6,545 bases of DNA. It comes from Thermoprotei archaeon (GTDB lineage Archaea; Thermoproteota; Thermoprotei_A; Sulfolobales; Desulfurococcaceae). The DNA lies in assembly GCA_003661825.1 (NCBI GenBank), contig QMWW01000065.1:1-6545 (forward strand), read 5' to 3'. The translations under genes were made by a program, and so were the position numbers. Positions 1 through 5,066 of the stretch are shown here, piece by piece. Within the stretch, counting starts at the first letter, position 1. Every line of letters begins with the position of its first letter. Under the pieces are notes generated by a model, which saw only the letters and a program-made list of their open reading frames with translations, did no database searches and was not told where the DNA came from.

Positions 1-2
1 AT

Positions 3-155
3 GAACATCTCGGTATTATTTTAGCTTTCTACGTGGTAGTAGTTAGTGTCCTATCGGTGAAATGGAGAAAAGCGCTTTACTTATACGCTGTTCTACCCGG
101 TGTTTATATAGCACTCGCATTTCCTATATGGTTCGCATTATGGTTAGCATCGTAA
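3..155 (+). CDS. C-terminal part of a small membrane protein (truncated by window start)
   Basis: This frame is open from the left edge and ends at TAA 153-155, giving 50 residues of an incomplete protein. The reading is strongly hydrophobic. One segment (LGIILAFYVVVVSVL) is followed by a short basic turn (KWRK) and a second segment rich in L, Y, V, A, F and W that runs to the stop, so it looks like the last two transmembrane helices of an integral membrane protein. The other two forward frames close quickly here. No family can be named from so short a tail. The DNA is AT-richer than the genes to the right and belongs to the block that ends at the tRNA gene. That it is a real gene is an inference from hydrophobic periodicity and frame openness. 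Confidence 0.5.
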   Translation, partial: EHLGIILAFYVVVVSVLSVKWRKALYLYAVLPGVYIALAFPIWFALWLAS

Positions 156-197
156 AGAAGCATGTATAAGCGTCTATGAGTTCTTCATCCTATCCCA

Positions 198-215
198 GTA
201 TTTTTCCAGTTTTTA
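198..215 (+). terminator. T-rich stretch, possible transcription terminator
   Basis: Two runs of five T residues (201-205 and 210-214) lie about 45-60 bases after the stop of the membrane-protein tail. Archaeal transcription often ends at such T-rich non-template-strand runs without a hairpin. The second run merges into TTTTTAATATGG, which could instead be a TATA-like element, although it lies only about 15 bases before the ATG at 230. The assignment is weak. Confidence 0.25.
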
Positions 216-229
216 ATATGGGGTAAACA

Positions 230-585
230 ATGAATAGACCAATTTATCAAGGCAGGAATTCGTGTTATAGTCTTAGAGAAAGATTCTATGTTAAACGGAT
301 AGAAACGCCGGGAATAGACACAATTAGTGAAGCAGTCGGTATAGCTAGACTAATACTGAGAGATCTAAGGCGTGGATACACCTATGATCATAGCTGTAGA
401 AAGATAAAGATAACTCCTAGGCTATTCTCTAGGCGTGTACGCTATATTCTACTCTAGCTCATAAGCATGGAGCGACTAAGAGAGAGATACAGGTAATCAG
501 AAAGATTGTAAACTATGTACTGAGGCACAAACGGCTACCAAGGCCATACATAAAGAGAGCAAAAAGAGCGATAACAAGGAGATAA
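230..585 (+). pseudogene. Basic hypothetical protein gene, apparently split by a one-base frameshift
   Basis: The first part opens at ATG 230 after an in-frame TAA at 224 and reads 75 codons to TAG 455-457. The neighbouring frame is open from 433 to TAA 583-585 and contains no ATG, GTG or TTG, so it cannot easily be a gene of its own. Joining the two with a -1 shift near 454 turns the stop into ...ILL-LAHKHGATKRE..., giving about 118 residues of uniform character. The joined product is very basic (many Arg and Lys) with alternating short helices, such as EAVGIARLILRDLRRG and REIQVIRKIVNYVLRH. This suggests a small nucleic-acid-binding protein, but I recognise no family. The site CTACTCTAGCT looks like CTCCTAGCT with one C lost. 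No slippery heptamer is visible, so mutation or a sequencing error is likelier than programmed frameshifting. The 75-codon part alone could still be a functional gene. Confidence 0.45.
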
Positions 586-589
586 AATA

Positions 590-658
590 ATGCCTACTAA
601 ACTCTACTACTTCAAGTCTAAAAAACAGCTACTGAAATGGTGTAGATCAAGGGATTAG
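590..658 (+). CDS. 22-codon ORF abutting the tRNA gene, doubtful
   Basis: ATG 590 to TAG 656-658 encodes a short basic peptide (beginning MPTKLYYFKSKKQLLKW). It starts five bases after the stop of the frameshifted ORF and ends one base before the tRNA 3' end. The composition resembles the preceding basic ORF, so it may be a remnant of a longer gene cut off at the tRNA. A tiny real gene or chance are both possible. There is no clear ribosome binding site beyond AAGGAGATAA at 576-585, which is purine-rich and lies 4 bases upstream of the start. Confidence 0.2.
   Translation: MPTKLYYFKSKKQLLKWCRSRD
620..625 (-). terminator. T6 run downstream of tRNA-Gly on the minus strand
   Basis: Six A residues on the plus strand read as TTTTTT on the minus strand, about 34 bases beyond the tRNA 3' end. 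An oligo-T run is enough to end transcription in many archaea, so this is a reasonable terminator for the eS25-tRNA direction. It overlaps the doubtful 22-codon ORF. Confidence 0.3.
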
Positions 659-763
659 TGCGGCGGCCGGGATTTGAACCCGGGATCTCCGGCTTTCCGC
701 GGCCTGTTCTCGGGCTAGGTGCTTGGGGGGCCGGCGTCCTAGTCCAGGCTAGACGACCGCCGC
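659..763 (-). tRNA. tRNA-Gly (anticodon CCC), with a 29-nt intron
   Basis: The minus strand folds as a complete cloverleaf. The acceptor stem GCGGCGG (763-757) pairs perfectly with CCGCCGC (666-660), with discriminator A at 659 and no encoded CCA. The D arm is GTCT/AGGAC-type with A14, G18, G19 and A21. The anticodon stem CCGGC (734-730) pairs with GCCGG (693-689). The T arm CCGGG-TTCAAAT-CCCGG is canonical. The span between the anticodon stem strands is 36 nt. Removing 29 nt at the usual archaeal 37/38 position leaves the loop CCCCCAA, so the anticodon is CCC, which reads GGG glycine codons. The G1-C72 and C2-G71 pairs and discriminator A fit archaeal tRNA-Gly. The oddity is C at position 33, which is almost always U. 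The gene lies 43 bases beyond the eS25 stop on the same strand and may share its transcript, because I find no well-placed TATA box of its own. Confidence 0.93.
695..723 (-). other. tRNA-Gly intron at the canonical 37/38 position
   Basis: This segment of 29 nt must be removed to give a seven-base anticodon loop. It would be cut by the archaeal splicing endonuclease at a bulge-helix-bulge. The 3' bulge can be AAA (696-694), directly before the anticodon stem 3' strand, and the 5' bulge CAA (725-723). The central four-pair helix between CCCC (729-726) and GCGG (700-697) has one C-C mismatch, and the inner stem (CCT 719-717 with AGG 705-703) is short. The motif is therefore imperfect. The exact cut could slide by one base because A residues flank both ends; the mature sequence would not change. 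Confidence 0.75.
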
Positions 764-806
764 TTCTATTATTATAGATAATCTTGTTGCAGGCTTCTAA
801 AGTGTT

Positions 807-1058
807 TTACTTCTTCCTAGCTAAGTATATCGGGGTTCTCCTGCCGCCGCTGTAGAGCTCTAGTAGTCCGTGCCTAGCCGCTTCTCTCAACAGCTTCTTC
901 GCAGTACTTATCTTGATGCCGTACTCCTGGGCTAGGCTGTAGGGGGTTAGCGCTCTCAGCGCTCCCTTCCCCACATCTCTCCTAAGCTTTTCGAACAGCT
1001 CTCTAGGCACATCCGGCGGTAGCTCTACGGATTCCCCCTTCTCCCTCCTCCTACTCAT
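807..1058 (-). CDS. rps25e: 30S ribosomal protein eS25 (S25e)
   Basis: This 83-residue protein is a component of the small ribosomal subunit in archaea and eukaryotes and is absent from bacteria. The core LTPYSLAQEYGIKIS (about residues 37-51), followed by TAKKLLREAARHGLLELYS and RTPIYLA, is the characteristic eS25 winged-helix fold. It ends in the typical basic tail RKK before TAA 809-807. The ATG at 1058 was chosen because the frame upstream reads as non-conserved sequence with no eS25 character. Many archaeal homologues are somewhat longer, with a lysine-rich N-terminal extension. Here only MSRRREKGES precedes the folded domain, so the N-terminus is short. The gene is transcribed toward tRNA-Gly and away from the unknown protein starting at 1192. 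Confidence 0.93.
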   Translation of the reverse strand: MSRRREKGESVELPPDVPRELFEKLRRDVGKGALRALTPYSLAQEYGIKISTAKKLLREAARHGLLELYSGGRRTPIYLARKK

Positions 1059-1160
1059 ACCCTGTAGCCCCCAAGAGCTCTTGTGTAGAGACCATCTAGG
1101 GCTTAGGCTCTGCTCAGGGCTCCCCCTGTGTACAAAATGCTTAATACACGTGCCGTGGCT

Positions 1161-1170
1161 AATTAATAAA
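1161..1170. promoter_or_regulatory. AT-rich divergent promoter region (TATA-like on both strands)
   Basis: AATTAATAAA stands in GC-rich surroundings between two divergent genes and reads as a TATA element in either direction (TTTATTAATT on the minus strand). On the plus strand its centre is about 26 bases before the TTG start at 1192, which would give a nearly leaderless transcript. On the minus strand it would give an eS25 leader of roughly 80 bases. A second AT-rich patch, TTAATAC at 1141-1147, is an alternative for eS25. Confidence 0.45.
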
Positions 1171-1180
1171 TCGCTTAGGC

Positions 1181-1184
1181 GGTG
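1181..1184 (+). promoter_or_regulatory. GGTG ribosome binding site that sets the TTG start at 1192
   Basis: GGTG matches the core of the archaeal Shine-Dalgarno complement (GAGGTGATC) and lies 7 bases before TTG 1192. The same motif has exactly the same spacing before the ATG of the Orc1/Cdc6 gene. This supports a TTG start over far-upstream ATG codons that would overlap the promoter. Confidence 0.45.
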
Positions 1185-1191
1185 GCGGGTC

Positions 1192-2355
1192 TTGAGCAAA
1201 GCCGTTCTAACGGCTAGAACGGGGAAGTACGTTGCCCACCTCCTAGTCAGGAGGGATGAGGTTCTAGCCCCTCTCCCGGAGGAAGAGGAGGTAGCGTATG
1301 CGTTATACCTAGCCGCTAGGAGCAGGAGTAGACGCGGCCCGTTGAAAGACCTACGCGTAGCACTTGTTACTAGGGTATACTACTCCTTCATAGTTAAGAG
1401 GTTTAGAGGAGACCACTCGCTAGTATTCGACCCCTACAGAGAAAGCGTGTACAGGATCACGCTACATGCTCTAGACAAGAGCTTCATAGACCACATCCTC
1501 AAAACCCCAGAGCACCGGGGCCCGGAGGGCTTTCCGGAGAAGCTCTCCCTCGTAGAGAGAGCTGTTAGAGAGATGCTGGAGACGGAGAAGTATGTAGAGA
1601 TAGAGGAGTACTCGGTTAAGGGGCTAGTAGGGGATCAGCAGGTAGTCAGGGAGCTATCGCTCCTCCTAGAACACCGGGTAGACTACAGGCTTCCAGGGCT
1701 TAGGCTAGGCTTCAAGAAGCCAAGAGTAGAAGAGAGCGTTTCAGCAGTGAACGAAGTCGTAGATAGAGTTGCCGAGACAATAGGGTATGTTACGATGGCT
1801 ATAGGAGAGCTCAGCAGACTAGCATCGCTTTGGGAGAGGAAACTACTAGAGAGCAGAGAGCAGGCAAGCGGTGAGGCAGGGGTAGAGGATGTTCTGAAAT
1901 CCACGTATAAGCGCTTAGAGCTCGTGAAAACCATGCTTCTAGCACTAAGCGATAGAGCTAAGAAAGCCGAGAAACAGGTTATGAGCGTAGTTATCCCTAC
2001 TCCAGCCGGTGGCGAAGGACTGTACTGGATACCAGTGTACCTCGTAGCATACTCTACGGAGAGCGAGGAGATCGCGGAGTCCAGGATCATCCCTCCAGTA
2101 GCTGTTACCCCAGCTAGTAGAGGCAGAGGCGTAGAGGTAGAGGTGTTCAAGGGTATAGGGAGATACCTGAAGAGCATAGAGAACTTAGCCGAAGACCCAG
2201 CGTACTCCGACTGGGTTGTAGAGCTCAACCTACTCCGCAGAATACCTGTGAGCACTATAGAGAAGAGCCTATACAAGCTACTAGAGAAAGCTCTTATCGA
2301 GGAAAGAGATGTAGAGCGTATAGCCGAGAGCATAGCCACAGAGCAGATCGAGTAG
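1192..2355 (+). CDS. Hypothetical protein, 387 residues, with long helical centre
   Basis: I do not recognise a family. The TTG start at 1192 was chosen for the GGTG site 7 bases upstream. The frame is also open further upstream (an ATG at 1081), but that part overlaps the promoter region and is not protein-like. Residues 1-90 are mixed, with an acidic run PEEEEEV (about 29-34) followed by a basic RSRSRRG patch (43-49). Residues 110-165 are charged and helical. Residues 179-265 look like one or two long amphipathic helices, probably coiled coil. A hydrophobic, beta-rich segment follows (MSVVIPTPAGG, then YWIPVYLVAY, about 274-297), with IIPPVAVTP near 299-307. The C-terminal 70 residues are helical and acidic. 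There is no signal peptide, clear transmembrane helix, Walker motif or metal-binding cluster, so it is probably cytosolic. The gene diverges from eS25 and is followed 53 bases later by trkH in the same direction. The gap is short enough for co-transcription, but no functional link to potassium uptake is visible. Confidence 0.75.
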   Translation: MSKAVLTARTGKYVAHLLVRRDEVLAPLPEEEEVAYALYLAARSRSRRGPLKDLRVALVTRVYYSFIVKRFRGDHSLVFDPYRESVYRITLHALDKSFIDHILKTPEHRGPEGFPEKLSLVERAVREMLETEKYVEIEEYSVKGLVGDQQVVRELSLLLEHRVDYRLPGLRLGFKKPRVEESVSAVNEVVDRVAETIGYVTMAIGELSRLASLWERKLLESREQASGEAGVEDVLKSTYKRLELVKTMLLALSDRAKKAEKQVMSVVIPTPAGGEGLYWIPVYLVAYSTESEEIAESRIIPPVAVTPASRGRGVEVEVFKGIGRYLKSIENLAEDPAYSDWVVELNLLRRIPVSTIEKSLYKLLEKALIEERDVERIAESIATEQIE

Positions 2356-2397
2356 TGGGTAGACCCGGGGATATCTAGCTCGAGGAACGCGTTGTAA

Positions 2398-2403
2398 GTG
2401 ATC
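2398..2403 (+). promoter_or_regulatory. GTGATC ribosome binding site for trkH
   Basis: GTGATC is a perfect match to part of GAGGTGATCC, the complement of the archaeal 16S 3' end. It ends 5 bases before TTG 2409, and its GTG core is 8 bases away, matching the spacing seen at 1192 and 5067. This favours TTG 2409 over GTG 2415. Confidence 0.5.
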
Positions 2404-2408
2404 AGGTA

Positions 2409-3791
2409 TTGGAAGTGAACTGGAGAGCTATAAGCTACTACTTGAACAGAGTCTTCTACATACTAGGGTTCTCTCAGCTAGCCCCCCTAACCGCTTCCCT
2501 ACTGCTAGGCGAGAACACCTACTTCAGCGTAGCGATAGCTCTCAGCTCTCTCGCCACCATCGCTGTAGGCTACTTCCTGGGAAGAGTGGGGACGTATGCG
2601 GAGATCACCGTTACCGAAGCATACGTAGTCGTGGTTGTATCCTTCATAGTACCCAGTATTACCTGCGCCGTACCGCTCATAGCCCGAGGCATAGACCCCG
2701 CTAACGCTCTCTTCGAAGGCGTCTCATCCATAACCACCACCGGGTTATCGGCTCTCCCAACGGGCTCTCTATCGCCTGGAGTACACTTCCTACGAGCATT
2801 CTACCAGTGGCTAGGCGGGTTCAGCATAGCTCTCCTAGTAGTCTCTTTCTTCATCTCGCCGGGCTCGGCTGCTCACTCGCTATACGCTGCACACCTGGGT
2901 AGATTCAAGATCTCTCCTCTCAGCACTGCTACGGTGAGAGCGCTCCTAACACTCTACGTAGCGTTTACGGGCTTAGTAGCTGTATCCTACCTCGCATCTG
3001 GCATGGGCTTCTTCGACTCAGTAGTAAACGCTCTAACAACTACTAGTACCGGGGGCTTCTCCACGTACGCAGTGTTCACGGGGAGCACTCTCTACGTAGC
3101 CCTGGTATTCATGTTTGTCAGCGCGCAGCCGCTCGCCATCTACTACTTGGTTCTAAAGGGTAGAGCGAAGAGTATAGCGAGGGACCCCCAGTTCGCAATG
3201 TTCTCGCTATCGGTTCTAGCGGGCTTCGCAGCGGTATCGCTGGCTATAGGCCACTTCTCGGCGAAGCTCTTGTTCCAAGTAGTATCGGCTCTCTCCACCA
3301 CGGGGTACACGGCTCTAGATAGCTCCTCTCTACCAGAGCCTGCTAAGCTAGCGTTCACGGCGATGATGATCATGGGTGCATGCTTCGGCTCAACTGGAGG
3401 CGGGTTGAAGCAGCTTAGAGTATACATCGTCGCTAAATCGATCATCACGTGGATACACAGACAGATAGCTCCTAGCAAAGCAGTTATACCGGTGAAGATC
3501 ATGGGCCGTGCTCTAGAAGACCAAGAGGTTATGAGAGTCTATACCCTAACCCTAATGTATATAGCCGTTCTCCTAGCCTCAGCTTTCATAGTATCTCTCT
3601 ACGGCTACAGCGTAGCCGATAGCTTGTTCGAAGCAGCTTCAGCGCTAGCAACTACTGGGCTCTCGGTAGGCATATCTAGCCCTAGCCTACACCTAGTGCC
3701 AAAGGCTATCCTAGCTATAGATATGCTTCTCGGAAGGCTAGAGATAATACCCGTAGCCGTGGTTCTAGCTAAACTACTTAAATCCAGGTAG
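2409..3791 (+). CDS. trkH: TrkH/KtrB-family potassium channel-like transporter subunit
   Basis: This is the membrane pore subunit of a Trk/Ktr-type K+ uptake system, 460 residues and hydrophobic throughout. The family has four M1-P-M2 repeats whose pore loops each give one selectivity-filter segment, and all four are visible: SITTTGLS (107-114), LTTTSTGGFST (209-219), ALSTTGYT (294-301) and ALATTGLS (412-419). The central filter glycine is present in every repeat (G112, G215, G299, G417), as expected for K+ selectivity. GACFGSTGGGLKQLR (323-337) matches the intramembrane gating loop of the third repeat, and MLLGRLEIIPV (439-449) is the conserved C-terminal signature. Length is normal and the protein appears intact. 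TTG 2409 is preferred because of the GTGATC site upstream. The gene lies directly before trkA, the usual pairing of pore and regulator. Confidence 0.93.
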   Translation: MEVNWRAISYYLNRVFYILGFSQLAPLTASLLLGENTYFSVAIALSSLATIAVGYFLGRVGTYAEITVTEAYVVVVVSFIVPSITCAVPLIARGIDPANALFEGVSSITTTGLSALPTGSLSPGVHFLRAFYQWLGGFSIALLVVSFFISPGSAAHSLYAAHLGRFKISPLSTATVRALLTLYVAFTGLVAVSYLASGMGFFDSVVNALTTTSTGGFSTYAVFTGSTLYVALVFMFVSAQPLAIYYLVLKGRAKSIARDPQFAMFSLSVLAGFAAVSLAIGHFSAKLLFQVVSALSTTGYTALDSSSLPEPAKLAFTAMMIMGACFGSTGGGLKQLRVYIVAKSIITWIHRQIAPSKAVIPVKIMGRALEDQEVMRVYTLTLMYIAVLLASAFIVSLYGYSVADSLFEAASALATTGLSVGISSPSLHLVPKAILAIDMLLGRLEIIPVAVVLAKLLKSR

Positions 3792-3793
3792 TC

Positions 3794-3801
3794 TAAATAT
3801 A
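3794..3801 (+). promoter_or_regulatory. Possible TATA box before trkA
   Basis: TAAATATA begins two bases after the trkH stop and would start transcription near 3825, giving a leader of about 25-30 bases for trkA. It could allow trkA and the downstream THUMP gene to be expressed apart from trkH. It is called from sequence resemblance and spacing only. Confidence 0.35.
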
Positions 3802-3854
3802 CTAGTAGCTCTACAGTTTAGGGCGCTGAACCAGTGCTAGGCGGGTAGTTGTAC

Positions 3855-4502
3855 GTGAAGATCGTGGTTATAGGCGGAGGCGATACAGGAGTAGAGCTAG
3901 CTAAAGCTCTTATTCAGGATAAGCACGAAGTACTACTAGTTGAGTCTAGGAGGGAGCGGGCCGAAGAACTAGCCGAGAAGCTGGACTGCGAGGTCATACA
4001 CGGAGATGCCTCAGACCCAGCCGTGCTATCAGCTACTGGTATCGAGGAAGCAGACCTAGTAATAGTCCTGACTGGTAGCGATAAAGACAACATCTTGATA
4101 GCCTTGCTGGCTAAGAACATGGGGGCCAAGGAAGTAATAGTAAGGCTGGAAAACCCCGGCTACAACGAAGTACTCGTAAACGCTGGTATAGCGGGGATCA
4201 TCAATCCGAGCAGGCTCGTAGTAGAGGAGATCCTCTCGCTGATCAAGGGGGTCAAGGTCTCCACGGTATCAGCGGCTTCAAGGGGTAACGTCATAGTAGC
4301 TTTCTACAAGCTACCCCGTAGGCTCTCGGGTAAAAAGCTCTCAGACCTCAAGCTAGGCGGTAAAGCTAGAGTACTCCTAGTATATAGAGGGGATGAAGCA
4401 CTGTTTCCAGAGGATAAGCTAGTGCTGCAAGAGGGAGACGAGCTACTAATAGCCTGTCACACATCGTACCTCAGCGAGCTAGACAAAGCTATGCGTGAAT
4501 AG
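3855..4502 (+). CDS. trkA: TrkA/KtrA-family potassium uptake regulator (RCK/KTN domain)
   Basis: This is the cytosolic regulatory subunit that binds NAD(H) or another nucleotide and gates the TrkH pore at the inner membrane face. It has 215 residues from GTG 3855. The N-terminal Rossmann fold shows IVVIGGGDTG (GxGxxG, residues 3-12), an acidic residue at the end of strand 2 (LLVES, E30) for the ribose, and the TrkA signatures GDASDP (50-55), ADLVIVLTGSDKDNI (66-80) and NPSRLVVEEI (117-126). The C-terminal TrkA_C domain covers about 135-213 and ends in EGDELLIAC. TTG 3849 in the same frame would add two residues (MYVKIVV). I prefer GTG 3855 because it places the first glycine of the motif at residue 7, usual for the family, and because GGGT stands 8 bases upstream. 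trkH precedes it by about 60 bases, and the next gene overlaps its end by 8 bases. Confidence 0.93.
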   Translation: MKIVVIGGGDTGVELAKALIQDKHEVLLVESRRERAEELAEKLDCEVIHGDASDPAVLSATGIEEADLVIVLTGSDKDNILIALLAKNMGAKEVIVRLENPGYNEVLVNAGIAGIINPSRLVVEEILSLIKGVKVSTVSAASRGNVIVAFYKLPRRLSGKKLSDLKLGGKARVLLVYRGDEALFPEDKLVLQEGDELLIACHTSYLSELDKAMRE

Positions 4503-4980
4503 GGTCTTGGAGAACCGCCCAGGTAGACCCGTGCTCATAGTGACGTGTAGAGCAGGCAACGAGGGCTGGTGCGAAGAAGAAGTAGGGAATACTCTGTTCA
4601 GAAAAGACCCCGACGTAGTAGTTGCTAGAACCAAGTACCCCGGCCTCCTCCTAGTCTACTCGTCTAAGCTAAGCCCCGAGGAAGCATATAGAGCGGCGCT
4701 AGCGAGCGAGTACGGATTCGTCACAAGGATCATCCCCGTACAGATCCGCGGAGAGCTAGGTACTAGAGTACTCAACAGCATACCTTCTCTCCTCGAACGG
4801 GGGGAGAGGGTTAAGCTGAAGCTGAGGGTAAGGGGTGTAAGGGGTATGAGTAAGCATTTGTGGAGAGAGCTTAGGAGGATCCTCGAAGAACACGGGGTAG
4901 AGCACGATCCATCCTCGCAGACTTGTCTATACGTTGAAGTCATAGATTCAGAGGTGTTTATCGGGAAGGGGCGCTGCTAG
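4495..4980 (+). CDS. THUMP domain-containing RNA-binding protein
   Basis: This protein of 161 residues resembles the stand-alone archaeal THUMP proteins related to eukaryotic Tan1/THUMPD1. In eukaryotes these present tRNA to the acetyltransferase that makes N4-acetylcytidine; an archaeal role in tRNA modification is an inference from the domain. Residues 11-55 form an N-terminal ferredoxin-like part (RPVLIVTCRAGNEGWCEEEV and KYPGLLLVYS). The THUMP core runs from about 80 to 157: VKLKLRVRGVRG (107-118), a helix HLWRELRRILEEHG, DPSSQTCLYVEVID (138-151) and the final EVFIGKG. No catalytic domain is fused, so it must act with a partner enzyme. GTG 4495 overlaps the trkA stop by 8 bases and suggests coupled translation. 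TTG 4507 is an alternative start that would remove four residues and has GTGAAT upstream. Moderately sure of the domain, less of the role. Confidence 0.8.
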   Translation: MNRVLENRPGRPVLIVTCRAGNEGWCEEEVGNTLFRKDPDVVVARTKYPGLLLVYSSKLSPEEAYRAALASEYGFVTRIIPVQIRGELGTRVLNSIPSLLERGERVKLKLRVRGVRGMSKHLWRELRRILEEHGVEHDPSSQTCLYVEVIDSEVFIGKGRC

Positions 4981-5007
4981 AGCCGGAGGTACTTGATCGA
5001 GCTCCGC

Positions 5008-5016
5008 TTTATAAGG
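5008..5016 (+). promoter_or_regulatory. TATA box of the orc1/cdc6 operon
   Basis: CTTTATAAG is a near-consensus archaeal TATA box in a GC-rich 86-base intergenic region. A start about 26 bases downstream (near 5038) leaves a leader of roughly 30 bases containing the GGTG site at 5056-5059. The element separates the initiator and winged-helix genes from the trk-THUMP genes as their own transcription unit. Confidence 0.6.
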
Positions 5017-5055
5017 TGATGTAGGTCTAGATTGGAAGTAGTGGAGCGAAAGTTT

Positions 5056-5059
5056 GGTG
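5056..5059 (+). promoter_or_regulatory. GGTG ribosome binding site of the orc1/cdc6 gene
   Basis: GGTG lies 7 bases before ATG 5067 and fits pairing with the archaeal 16S 3' end. It supports this ATG as the true start. Confidence 0.5.
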
Positions 5060-5066
5060 CTACCCT

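Noticed and set aside
659..690. Second copy of the tRNA 3' half as an attachment repeat
   Set aside because: I looked for it in the window and saw none. If present, it must lie to the left of base 1.
767..776. CTATAATAAT on the minus strand as a tRNA TATA box
   Set aside because: It is only 4-13 bases before the tRNA 5' end. A start 26 bases downstream would fall inside the tRNA.
1059..1199. N-terminal extension of eS25 up to 1199
   Set aside because: The extra 47 codons overlap the promoter region and do not resemble the lysine-rich eS25 N-terminus. ATG 1058 gives a sensible protein.
1683..2339. Long minus-strand open frame opposite the 387-residue gene
   Set aside because: The translation is serine and leucine rich and low in complexity, as expected for the antisense of a gene rich in AGA, GAG and CTA codons. 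The plus-strand reading is far more protein-like.
2800..2819. ORB-like CCAGTGG in trkH, with a similar CCAGTG at 3831-3845
   Set aside because: The first encodes the conserved YQWLGG of TrkH, and both lack the rest of the origin box consensus. The resemblance is chance.
3143..3502. Minus-strand open frame opposite trkH
   Set aside because: It lies inside an unambiguous TrkH with conserved filter motifs and has no family signature.
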